Shown here: positions 18,877-26,411 of the stretch, piece by piece | Numbering within the stretch: position 1 is the stretch's first letter | How the letters are laid out: each line of letters begins with the position of its first letter | Assembly (NCBI GenBank): GCA_964563975.1 | Contig: CAZLZJ010000022.1 | Span: 1 to 32,372 of the forward strand | DNA from: JAAYJR01 sp964563975 | GTDB taxonomy: Bacteria > Bacteroidota > Bacteroidia > Bacteroidales > Prolixibacteraceae | Length of the DNA: 32,372 nucleotides | Direction of reading: 5' to 3' | The notes under the pieces: model-generated | Told to the model about the DNA's origin: nothing | The model's database searches: none | Seen by the model: only the letters and a program-made list of their open reading frames with translations | Program-made: the position numbers and the translations under genes

Positions 18877-20226
18877 TTACTTCAATAACTCATTAAATTC
18901 TTCCTGTGTAATCTCCTTATTTTGAATGGAAATCTTATTTCTAACTACTTCAATAACTTTCTCTTCAATTATTCTGAAATGAAGTTTCTCTTTTTCTTCA
19001 GGTTTTTCCACTATCCTTTTGGCAAAGGACTCAATCTCCTCTTCAGGGATATTATATATACCATACTGGTTGTATTGCAGATATGCAACCTCTTTGGCAA
19101 GTTCGTAAGTTTCTTCCTCTTCTGCTTTCAGCTCATTTTTTTCGACTAAGAAATTTTTGATCACCTGCCATTTTAAATCTTTTAAAAAACTTTCGAACTC
19201 ATTTTCTATCTGTTCATCAGTAAGCTCTTTATTGGTCTCTTTAAGCCATCTTTTAAGAAAGGGTTCGGGAAGCCCGGGATTAACTTTGTCGATAAGTAAA
19301 TTGCGGACATCCACGGCAAATTTGCGCTCAGAAGAGTTCAGCAGATTTGCGGCTATTTCTTCTTTGAGTTTTTGTCTTAAATCCTCTTCTGTTTTAACTT
19401 CAGTATCTTCTCCATATAACTTTTTGTACAGATCCTCATTTAATCCGGCTTTTTTGAATTCGAGGATTTCTGTTATGGTATATTTAAATTGAGAGTTTAA
19501 CTCTTTTGCCTCTTCATGACTTATTTTAAGCATATGACTTATTTCATGATTGTCGCCAAATGCCTTTACCGGGTCAAATATTACTGTCTCTTCCGTATGC
19601 TTGCCAATAAAAAGTTTTTTTATCTCTTCGTCTTTAATACGGTTTACAGACATTATCACATCTTCAGGCCGGATACCTTCCTCTTTTTCCTCTCCGCTTT
19701 CATCAAGTTCAATAAAATTCCCTTTTATCAGGCATTTGTCTGTAACCTCTTCGGCTTTTTCATTTGAGCCCATCTGTGTTTTGATGTAATTAACCTGATT
19801 GTCAATCATCTCATCATTAACAGTAATTGTGTAAAAATCTATTTTATCATCTTCGCTCAAAGTTACTTCGATTTCAGGAGCAAGAGCTATATCAAATATA
19901 AATTCAAAATTATCGTCTTTGTCCCAGTCAATTTCCTGCTGTTCAGGGTTTGAAAGAGGTTCTCCGAGGATTTTAAGTTTTTCGTCAATTATAAATTTTG
20001 TAAGATTGTGCGACAGCACCTTATTTACTTCATCCAAAAGCACTGCTTTTCCATACCTTTTCTTAATTAATGCGGATGGAGCCTTTCCCGGCCTGAACCC
20101 GGGGAAAAAGGATTTTTGACGATACTCCTTAAGTGTATCTTCAACAGTTGTCTCGTAATCCGGTTTTTCTATCAACACTTTTATTACTGCATTTACATTG
20201 TCAATATCCTCTCTGGTAATATTCAT
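18877..20226 (-). CDS. tig: Trigger factor, ribosome-associated chaperone
   Basis: This 449-residue chaperone binds the ribosome near the exit tunnel and shelters nascent chains. The ribosome-binding signature GFRPGKAP is at residues 43-50. A middle segment (~160-250) corresponds to the FKBP-like domain but is strongly diverged and rich in acidic residues, as is usual for Bacteroidetes trigger factors, so prolyl isomerase activity is uncertain. The C-terminal helical substrate cradle follows (~265-430, glutamate/lysine-rich). It heads the tig-clpP-clpX group, 43 nt downstream of a tRNA-Leu gene on the same strand, and may share that promoter. Confidence 0.95.
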   Translation of the reverse strand: MNITREDIDNVNAVIKVLIEKPDYETTVEDTLKEYRQKSFFPGFRPGKAPSALIKKRYGKAVLLDEVNKVLSHNLTKFIIDEKLKILGEPLSNPEQQEIDWDKDDNFEFIFDIALAPEIEVTLSEDDKIDFYTITVNDEMIDNQVNYIKTQMGSNEKAEEVTDKCLIKGNFIELDESGEEKEEGIRPEDVIMSVNRIKDEEIKKLFIGKHTEETVIFDPVKAFGDNHEISHMLKISHEEAKELNSQFKYTITEILEFKKAGLNEDLYKKLYGEDTEVKTEEDLRQKLKEEIAANLLNSSERKFAVDVRNLLIDKVNPGLPEPFLKRWLKETNKELTDEQIENEFESFLKDLKWQVIKNFLVEKNELKAEEEETYELAKEVAYLQYNQYGIYNIPEEEIESFAKRIVEKPEEKEKLHFRIIEEKVIEVVRNKISIQNKEITQEEFNELLK

Positions 20227-20268
20227 CAGCTTAAATTTTTATAATTTAAAAGTCCTTCCGGTAATTTG

Positions 20269-20350
20269 TGCGGACGAAGGGACTCGAACCCCCACGCCGT
20301 ATGGCACTAGATCCTAAGTCTAGCGCGTCTACCAATTCCGCCACGTCCGC
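20269..20350 (-). tRNA. tRNA-Leu (anticodon UAG)
   Basis: The minus strand folds as a cloverleaf. The acceptor stem is GCGGACG/CGTCCGC with discriminator A. The anticodon stem CTAGA/TCTAG closes the loop CTTAGGA, giving anticodon UAG. A long variable arm (TGCCATACGGCG region) of class II type and a GGTTCGAGTCC T-arm are present. The 3' CCA is not encoded. It reads CUA codons. Confidence 0.97.
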
Positions 20351-20361
20351 AAAACAGGGCG

Positions 20362-20369
20362 CAAATGTA
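20362..20369 (-). promoter_or_regulatory. Candidate -7 box for tRNA-Leu (and possibly tig)
   Basis: TACATTTG on the minus strand matches the Bacteroidetes -7 consensus TAnnTTTG and ends 11 nt before the first base of the tRNA, a position consistent with transcription starting a few bases upstream of it. The region further upstream is T/A-rich without a clear -33 TTTG. Because no terminator is visible between the tRNA and tig, this promoter may also feed tig-clpP-clpX. Confidence 0.5.
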
Positions 20370-20393
20370 ATATTTTTTTTAATAATAGTAAAA

Positions 20394-21335
20394 TTATTTC
20401 CACTCCACAACCGACCCTCTATGTTTATTATGAAGTTCTTGCGGGAGATCCTCAAGAATCTTTCTCCACATGAGGTTGGTCAGCTTATGTTTGGAAAAGT
20501 GTTTTGAATAAACCAGACTGACTTCACGTAAGGGCTTGAAACGGGTGAATGACCTGATATTTTTCAGCCTTTTTTCAGACATTGTATACTTTGCCAGCTC
20601 AGGTATCAGTGTAATACCACCTTCCTGGTCAACAAAGTTGATTAATGTCTCCAAAGTGCCTGCTTCATAATGGAAAGGAAGCCGGTTGTCGGTATTTCCC
20701 ATTAGTGAGCAAAGATTAACTACCTGGTCCCTGAAGCAATGTCCGTCACTTAACAGCCATATTTTGTGGTCTGAAAGATCATTTGGAGTGATAACCTCCT
20801 GATTGTATAGTTGATTGTCAGGATTGACATAAATAAGCATCTCTTCATAAAATACCGGCTTTTCAATGATTTTGTCATTTTTGAGAGGGGTTACCAAAAT
20901 GCCAACGTCTATAAGGTCTTTGTTGAGATTGATTACAATATCTTCGGTAGTCTGCTCTATCACATTTATTGTTACATCGGGATATTTCTTTTTATATTTC
21001 CCGATGAATAATGGTAAAAGATATGGTGCAAGAGTGGGGATAATGCCGATACGTAATTTTCCTGAGATTTGATTTTTGCAATCTTTTATAATATTTATAA
21101 TTTCGTCAGCCTCTTTTACCACCACTTTTGCCTGATCGATGATTTTTCTGCCCACCTCTGTCGGGATAAGAGGCTGAACGGTGCGGTCGAAAATTATAAT
21201 TTCAAGATATTCTTCAAGCTTCTTAATTTGCATTGACAGTGTGGGCTGAGTAATTGAACAAGACTCCGCAGCTTTGCCAAAATGACGATAGGTATCAACA
21301 GCAATGATATACCCTAACTGTGAAAGTGTAACCAT
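20394..21335 (-). CDS. oxyR: OxyR-type hydrogen peroxide-sensing LysR regulator
   Basis: This 313-residue LysR-family regulator has an N-terminal winged helix (residues 3-60; HFGKAAESCSITQPTLSMQIKKLE) and a two-lobe sensor domain (~92-300). It carries C200 in GHCFRDQVVNLC and C209, matching in context and spacing the redox pair C199/C208 of E. coli OxyR, which forms a disulphide on peroxide exposure and activates catalase and peroxiredoxin genes. It is divergent from a lipoprotein gene across 108 nt; no neighbouring peroxide-defence gene is present. The ATG at 21335 gives the usual start just before the helix-turn-helix. Confidence 0.93.
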   Translation of the reverse strand: MVTLSQLGYIIAVDTYRHFGKAAESCSITQPTLSMQIKKLEEYLEIIIFDRTVQPLIPTEVGRKIIDQAKVVVKEADEIINIIKDCKNQISGKLRIGIIPTLAPYLLPLFIGKYKKKYPDVTINVIEQTTEDIVINLNKDLIDVGILVTPLKNDKIIEKPVFYEEMLIYVNPDNQLYNQEVITPNDLSDHKIWLLSDGHCFRDQVVNLCSLMGNTDNRLPFHYEAGTLETLINFVDQEGGITLIPELAKYTMSEKRLKNIRSFTRFKPLREVSLVYSKHFSKHKLTNLMWRKILEDLPQELHNKHRGSVVEWK

Positions 21336-21419
21336 GTTTAGTCGATTTTTGGATTAAAAATACAAAAAATAACCGGGTTTTTCTATACGTCGAAATTATT
21401 CACTTTAAAATTTTAATAC

Positions 21420-21427
21420 TATTTTTG
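21420..21427 (+). promoter_or_regulatory. Candidate -7 box for the lipoprotein gene
   Basis: TATTTTTG matches TAnnTTTG and ends 17 nt before the ATG at 21444, giving a leader of about ten bases. No -33 TTTG is visible at the usual distance, and I see no clear four-part OxyR-type operator in this divergent intergenic region. Confidence 0.35.
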
Positions 21428-21443
21428 TTTAAAACTACTTAAA

Positions 21444-22244
21444 ATGAAATGTGCAATTAATAGAACAATTTTGTTCCTGCTTACTGCAGTTATTGTTATT
21501 TCGTGTGGCCCTTCGGATGAAGACCGGGCAGGGGCCAAGCTAAATTATGCAAAAGAACTTTTGGGGAAGAGTGATACCGTTGCTGCTCTGTTGCACCTTG
21601 ACAGTATTCCGAAATTATTTCCCAAAGCTGTTTATTCTGCTAATGCCGCAAAAAATCTGGTAAGTGAAATTGAGTTTGACCTGCTTCATAAAAAGGAGGA
21701 AGTATTGGATTCGTTGTTAGTGAAAATTGCCGGCCTTGAAAAATCTTTTGATAAAGAGAAAACCGCATACGACAGGTATACTCAATTTATTCATAAAAGA
21801 CAAAATTTTCAAAGATCGTGGAACAGGTCATATATCCAGGTACATCTGGATGAGAGGGGTGAAATATATTTAAGCAGCAACTATCATGGAGAGCAGTGGC
21901 TGGATCATGTCGGGTTAAGGGTTTATGATAAGGGCGATGATGCCAAAACAGAAGAGATACCTGTGGGTGATCCCGATAATCACCGGAGCGACTTTATGGA
22001 GGCTAAGTGGGAAAAGGTAACCTATAGGAATGGAAAAGACAATGGGGTGATGGAGTTTATAGCCGATAATATAGATAGAAGGCTTAAGGCTGTTTTTTTG
22101 GGTAACCGCTATCATTACATTGTTTTGGAAACTTTTGACAAACAGGCTGTAAAAGATGCTTTGGATCTTTCCGGGGCACTTAAGGAAAAAAAGGTGCTGG
22201 AGGATGAAATAAAAAGGTTGCAGGCAAAACTTAATATTAAATGA
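21444..22244 (+). CDS. Uncharacterised lipoprotein with coiled-coil ends
   Basis: This 266-residue protein has a type II signal peptide with lipobox VISC and lipidation cysteine C21. Residues ~30-70 look TPR-like helical (AKLNYAKELL, AALLHLDSIPKLFP), and ~74-105 form a charged predicted coiled coil. A beta-rich domain (~125-230; YIQVHLDERGEIYLSSNY, EQWLDHVGLRVYD) follows, then a second charged helix at the end (LKEKKVLEDEIKRLQAKL). I do not recognise a characterised family; function is unknown. The last 8 nt overlap the end of the convergent ppk-arsC reading frame. Confidence 0.85.
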   Translation: MKCAINRTILFLLTAVIVISCGPSDEDRAGAKLNYAKELLGKSDTVAALLHLDSIPKLFPKAVYSANAAKNLVSEIEFDLLHKKEEVLDSLLVKIAGLEKSFDKEKTAYDRYTQFIHKRQNFQRSWNRSYIQVHLDERGEIYLSSNYHGEQWLDHVGLRVYDKGDDAKTEEIPVGDPDNHRSDFMEAKWEKVTYRNGKDNGVMEFIADNIDRRLKAVFLGNRYHYIVLETFDKQAVKDALDLSGALKEKKVLEDEIKRLQAKLNIK

Positions 22245-24639
22245 TCTTATCAATTTCTTTTGGGGGGATTGCCAGAACAGATCTGTTTTTGTTTACCACA
22301 ATCGGCCTTTGAAGCAGCCTTGGATTTTCAGCAAGCACCTTAATCCACTCATCATCTGTAAATTTACGGTTTTTATAGAGCTCTTTATACTCTTTTTCCT
22401 GAGTGCGAACAAAGTCGAAGGGTTTTTTTCCGGAGCGGCTGATAATATCCCTTAACTCCTCTTCAGTTATACCTTCAGTCAAATATTTTTTCACCTCAAG
22501 TTCATATCCCTTTTTTTCAAGATACCTTAAACCTTCCCGGCTCTGTGCGCAATGGGGATTATGATATATCTTCATAATAATATGGTGCTTTTTTTTAATG
22601 TAATTGTAATAGTCTTCCTGTGCGCGGAAATTATTTTCTTTATTTTTGTTATTATACTTATTTGTAAGCAGCGGATCAAGTATTCTGGCCTTGGTGTTAT
22701 CTTTTAACTGAATCATCAGTAACTCCTTTAACTCCTTTTTAATATCCTTATCATATATGGGACAGGCAACTTCAATTCTTCGGTTCAGGTTTCGGGGCAT
22801 CCAGTCGGCCGAAGCAATATACATTTTTTCATCGCCTCCGTTTCCAAATAAAAAAATGCGTGAGTGCTCAAGATATTTATCCACAATACTTATGGCAGTT
22901 ACATTTTTCAAACATTTTTTGCCATCTATTGGCAATCCCATTATTCCTCTTATTATCAGGTCTGTTTTAACGCCTGCCCGGTCGGCTTTGTATATCTGTG
23001 CCATCATTTCGGGGTCTATCAGGCTGTTCATTTTCAATATCATCCGGGCATCCTTCCCCTGTTTTGCAAGCTCAATTTCATTTTCAATCATGTCAGTAAA
23101 ATGATCACGCATATAAAAGGGGCTCACTATCAGATGCTCATAACGGTGGAGTTTATAATTTTGTTTGAAAAAATCAAAAACTTTCTCAATATCATCGGCA
23201 ATTCTTGGGTCTGCTGTCAGTAATCCTTCATCTGCATATATCCTGGCTGTTTTTTCATGAAAGTTACCTGTTCCGACATAGGCATAATTTCTTGTGCCGT
23301 TCTCTTCTTCACGTTTGACCCAGGCTAATTTTGAATGAACTTTCATACCGGGAACTCCGTTAATGACGGTAGCCCCCTCTTCCTGAAGCATATTTGACCA
23401 GTGTATGTTGGCTTCTTCATCAAACCTTGCCTGCAATTCAACGACAACGGTAACATCTTTGCCATTTCTTACAGCATTTAGTAATGCATTGATCACTTTT
23501 GAATCTTCGGCAACCCGGTAGATAGTAATGCCTATCCTGATTACCTGAGGATCAATTGCTGCTTCCCTTAAAAAATCTAAAAAGTGATTAAATGTTTGAT
23601 AAGGATAATGCAGTATTATATCTTTATTGCGAAGAACACGCAGAATACTGGTATTAAGGGGAAGGTGTTTATTGCGGAATGGCGGGAGTTTGGGATAGTA
23701 ATGTTTTTTCTTTCCAATCTCCGGAAAATTCATAAAGTCTTTATGATTGTGATAGCGACCTCCCGGGCTGGCATTATCTTCTTTGCCAAGATTCATTTTT
23801 TTCAGAATGAAGTTAAGAAAATCTTCAGGGATATCGCGGTCATAAATAAGCCTGACCGGTTTACCTTTTTTTCTTTTTTTAAGGCTGGTACCTATCTTTT
23901 CAATAAGACTTTTTGAAATATCGTCGTCAATATCCAATTCGGCGTCGCGGGTAATTTTAATGGTATATGCTTCATAAATATCATAATCGAAATAGAAAAA
24001 GAGATCATTCAGGCAGTAGCGGATCACATCGTCTGAAAATATTATATATGTCTTTTTTTTCTCTTTTGGAAGTACCAGGAATCTGGATACCGAAATAGTT
24101 GGAATTCTGATAAGTGAATATGCAAAGTCTTTTGGGTCTGTACTGTTAGATAATTTTACGGCAAGGTAAACCGAAAGATCTTTCAGATAAGGGAATTTGT
24201 TTTTATTGGTAAGCATGATCGGTACCAAGTTGGGCAATACCCTTTCATAGAAATATTTTTTCACAAACACTCCCTGGTCGTGAGAAAGGTCTTTTTCGTT
24301 TATAAAGAATATATTGTTTTGATTGAGTTCAGAAAGGATATTTTTAAAAATTTCTTGAACTTTTTCCTGTTGATCCGATACTGTTTTTTGAATTTTTTCG
24401 TGCAGTTCATTGGGTGTAAAGTTTCCCAACAGGTTTTCTTCGTCAACTCCAAAGTCGACCATTCTCTTTACAGTGGCTACCCTGACTCTGAAAAACTCAT
24501 CAAGGTTATTGGAAAAAATACCAATAAACCTGATTCGTTCAAATAACGGAGTTTCGGGGTCTTCGGCTTCCTGAAGTACTCTTTCGTTAAAGGAGAGCCA
24601 GCTGATTTCCCTGTTTATGAAATCTTCGTTGGAGCACAT
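22237..24639 (-). CDS. ppk1: Polyphosphate kinase 1 fused in frame to an ArsC/Spx-like domain
   Basis: As read, this encodes 800 residues. Residues 1-688 are a complete polyphosphate kinase 1, which reversibly polymerises the ATP gamma-phosphate into polyphosphate: INREISWLSFNERVLQEA near the start, phospho-acceptor H435 in KVHSKL, GTGNFHEKTAR (456-466) and H592 in YLEHSR. These two histidines fall at the same numbers as in E. coli, supporting the ATG at 24639 over an in-frame TTG at 24657. Residues 689-800 are a whole ArsC/Spx-type thioredoxin-fold domain starting MKIYHNPHC (C697), with LLQRPIVV near the end. The arginine expected after that (GRPPE in ArsC) is replaced (VLAIPPKE), so arsenate reductase activity is doubtful. 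The junction follows a run of eight A; one A fewer would end Ppk at TGA overlapping the ArsC ATG. The fusion could be real, slippage-controlled, or a sequencing indel. Confidence 0.9.
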   Translation of the reverse strand: MCSNEDFINREISWLSFNERVLQEAEDPETPLFERIRFIGIFSNNLDEFFRVRVATVKRMVDFGVDEENLLGNFTPNELHEKIQKTVSDQQEKVQEIFKNILSELNQNNIFFINEKDLSHDQGVFVKKYFYERVLPNLVPIMLTNKNKFPYLKDLSVYLAVKLSNSTDPKDFAYSLIRIPTISVSRFLVLPKEKKKTYIIFSDDVIRYCLNDLFFYFDYDIYEAYTIKITRDAELDIDDDISKSLIEKIGTSLKKRKKGKPVRLIYDRDIPEDFLNFILKKMNLGKEDNASPGGRYHNHKDFMNFPEIGKKKHYYPKLPPFRNKHLPLNTSILRVLRNKDIILHYPYQTFNHFLDFLREAAIDPQVIRIGITIYRVAEDSKVINALLNAVRNGKDVTVVVELQARFDEEANIHWSNMLQEEGATVINGVPGMKVHSKLAWVKREEENGTRNYAYVGTGNFHEKTARIYADEGLLTADPRIADDIEKVFDFFKQNYKLHRYEHLIVSPFYMRDHFTDMIENEIELAKQGKDARMILKMNSLIDPEMMAQIYKADRAGVKTDLIIRGIMGLPIDGKKCLKNVTAISIVDKYLEHSRIFLFGNGGDEKMYIASADWMPRNLNRRIEVACPIYDKDIKKELKELLMIQLKDNTKARILDPLLTNKYNNKNKENNFRAQEDYYNYIKKKHHIIMKIYHNPHCAQSREGLRYLEKKGYELEVKKYLTEGITEEELRDIISRSGKKPFDFVRTQEKEYKELYKNRKFTDDEWIKVLAENPRLLQRPIVVNKNRSVLAIPPKEIDKII
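22589..22596 (-). other. Run of eight A at the Ppk/ArsC junction (slippery tract)
   Basis: On the coding strand, ATT followed by eight A and GCACC encodes I-K-K-K-H at the end of the kinase part. Removing one A gives I-K-K-S-T-I-L-L and then TGA, whose first two bases are part of the ATG of the ArsC-like domain (22573-22575), a typical ATGA coupling. Homopolymers of this length are known hotspots for polymerase slippage and for sequencing error. Confidence 0.6.
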
Positions 24640-24654
24640 GGCAAACTTTTTTAA

Positions 24655-24662
24655 CAAAGCTA
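24655..24662 (-). promoter_or_regulatory. Candidate -7 box for ppk
   Basis: TAGCTTTG on the minus strand fits TAnnTTTG and lies 16 nt before the chosen ppk ATG (24639). It overlaps the upstream in-frame TTG, which argues against that TTG as the start. A TTTG occurs further upstream but with only 14 nt between the boxes. Confidence 0.35.
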
Positions 24663-24730
24663 AAAATGTAATTATTCAAAGTTCAGAAAAATATTTAACA
24701 AAAACTATGCAGTATATCTTGCCGGATAAA

Positions 24731-25820
24731 TTATTGTCCTCCGAACTCCATCAGGTATGCTTTGATAAGGCCATCCAGGTCGCCGTCAAGTACGGCATTG
24801 ACATTCCCGGTCTCAAAGTTTGTTCTAAGGTCTTTTACCATTTTATATGGCTGAAGAACATAGGAACGGATTTGGGAACCCCATTCTATCTTCTTTTTTT
24901 GAGACTCTATTTCCATCTCTTTTTCTCTTTTCTTGCGGAGTTCCATTTCGTAAAGCTGCGACTTTAAAATACGCAGGGCATTTTCTTTGTTTCCTGATTG
25001 TGTGCGACTTTCTGTATTTTCAATAACAATTCCACTTGGCGCATGCCGTAATCTTACCCCTGTTTCTACCTTGTTGACATTTTGTCCTCCGGCTCCGCTG
25101 CTTCTAAATGTTTCCCAGGTTATATCAGCGGGATTAATATCTATTTCAATGGTGTCGTCAACGAGAGGTGAAACAAATACCGAAGTAAATGATGTCATTC
25201 TTTTATTTTGTGCATTAAAAGGAGAAAGCCTGACAAGGCGGTGCACCCCGCTTTCGCTTTTAAGATAGCCGTAAGCAAATTCATTGTCGATTTCTAAAGT
25301 GCAGCTTTTTATCCCTGCTTCATCGCCGGGCTGAAGGTTTGCAATTTTGATTTTGTAACCCCTGTTTTCACACCAGCGGGTATACATTCTGAAAAGCATT
25401 TCAGCCCAGTCGTTACTTTCTGTTCCACCGGCTCCTGCATTAATTTTAAGGACTGCACCCATTTTGTCCTCTTCATTGCGCAGCATATTTTTGGTTTCCA
25501 ACTCTTCCACTTTATTTAATGCCAGGTGAAAGGCTCTGTTAATCTCCTCTTCGGAAGCTTCTCCTGTTTCAAAAAACTCATTGAGCACACTGAAATCTTC
25601 TATTGCCCGGTTAACCTTTTCAAAGCCGGTTGTCCAGTCTTTTATGGTTTTTATTTTCCGCATTCGTGCTTCTGCCTCCTTTGGATCAGACCAGAAGTCG
25701 GGATCCCGGGTTTGCAGCTCTTCCTCTTTCAGCTGAACTAATTTTGCATCATAGTCAAAGATGCCTCCTCAGAGCATCACATCGCTCATTTAAATTTTTT
25801 ATTTCCTCTTTTAAAACCAT
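24731..25820 (-). CDS. prfB: Peptide chain release factor 2, with programmed +1 frameshift
   Basis: RF2 ends translation at UGA and UAA. The gene is read in two frames. A 21-codon first segment (25758-25820, starting MVLKEEIKNLNERC) runs to CTT TGA C, and skipping one base (25757) joins it to 24731-25756, giving 362 residues, normal for RF2. Translated through the shift, the sequence reads LRRHLDYDAKLVQL, continuous with the family's N-terminal helical domain. The stop-recognition motif SPF lies in RLSPFNAQNKR and the catalytic GGQ in SGAGGQNVNK. An in-frame ATG at 25663 would make a 310-residue protein lacking the N-terminal domain and is not the true start. The frameshift gives autoregulation: low RF2 lets the ribosome shift at the in-frame UGA. 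It lies 65 nt after recX and 91 nt before ppk on the same strand. Confidence 0.96.
25755..25769 (-). promoter_or_regulatory. RF2 programmed frameshift site (AGGAGG-CAT-CTT-TGA)
   Basis: The coding strand reads AGGAGG, three bases, CTT, TGA, then C. This is the canonical RF2 arrangement: an internal Shine-Dalgarno-like stimulator at three-base spacing, the slippery CUU codon, and an in-frame UGA in the weak context UGAC. The ribosome moves +1 by skipping the U of UGA. Confidence 0.95.
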
Positions 25821-25885
25821 AATCAGCACTATTTATTTGGATTTGCAAAGTTAGTAAGTTTTTGAGGATTGAAGGAAAACAATGG

Positions 25886-26356
25886 TTAATCAATTGCTTC
25901 GCTCAGGTAACGATGAATTAATTCAGGCTCAAAACCCCTGCTTTGGGCAAATCTGATTATTTGTCCCATTTTCTCATATTTATTCTGTTTTTTTACTGTT
26001 TTGGCTTTCTCTTTTATGGTTTTCAGAATAGCCTCACGATATTTTTCATCATCAATATTATTTAAACCTTCTTCGATCAGCTGTTCGTCTAACCCTTTTT
26101 GCTTTAAATAATAGCGTATTTTGATTTTTCCCCACCTGTTAATTCTGAATTTTTCGGCTGTATAGGAGTTAATATATCTTTTGTCATTAATGAAATTTTC
26201 CTTTTTCAGCTGATTTAAAATCTCTTCAGCATCATCTTTGTCTATTCCTGCGGCAATGATTTTTTTCAGGATATCGTTAGAACATTGTTCGGAGCGGCTG
26301 CAAATTGCTGCCATTTTTATTTTTATATTTTTGAGCTTGCTATTTTCTGAAGTCAT
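25886..26356 (-). CDS. recX: Regulatory protein RecX
   Basis: This 156-residue, almost entirely helical protein matches the RecX family, which binds RecA filaments and modulates their activity. The family's repeated three-helix units are seen in AAICSRSEQCSNDILKKI, ENFINDKRYINSYTAEKF, and RWGKIKIRYYLKQKGL followed by EEGLNNI. The final repeat (KMGQIIRFAQSRGFEPELIHRYL) is complete. The length is normal. No recA is in the window. It lies between the lamin-tail-domain gene and prfB on the same strand, and could be cotranscribed with either. Confidence 0.9.
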   Translation of the reverse strand: MTSENSKLKNIKIKMAAICSRSEQCSNDILKKIIAAGIDKDDAEEILNQLKKENFINDKRYINSYTAEKFRINRWGKIKIRYYLKQKGLDEQLIEEGLNNIDDEKYREAILKTIKEKAKTVKKQNKYEKMGQIIRFAQSRGFEPELIHRYLSEAID

Positions 26357-26411
26357 TATTTTAAAATTGATTTTAGTCTCTATAAAGGTAATAAAAAATC
26401 AATAGTAAGTA

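Noticed and set aside
20246..20455. 69-codon open frame on the minus strand
   Set aside because: It is a read-through of the tRNA-Leu gene; tRNA-derived peptides of the ELVDALDLGSS kind are a common false call.
21336..21443. OxyR operator in the oxyR/lipoprotein intergenic region
   Set aside because: No four-part ATAG/CTAT arrangement with regular spacing could be found by eye.
25663..25663. Start of RF2 at the in-frame ATG giving 310 residues
   Set aside because: The missing N-terminal domain is encoded upstream and recovered by the CTT-TGA frameshift.
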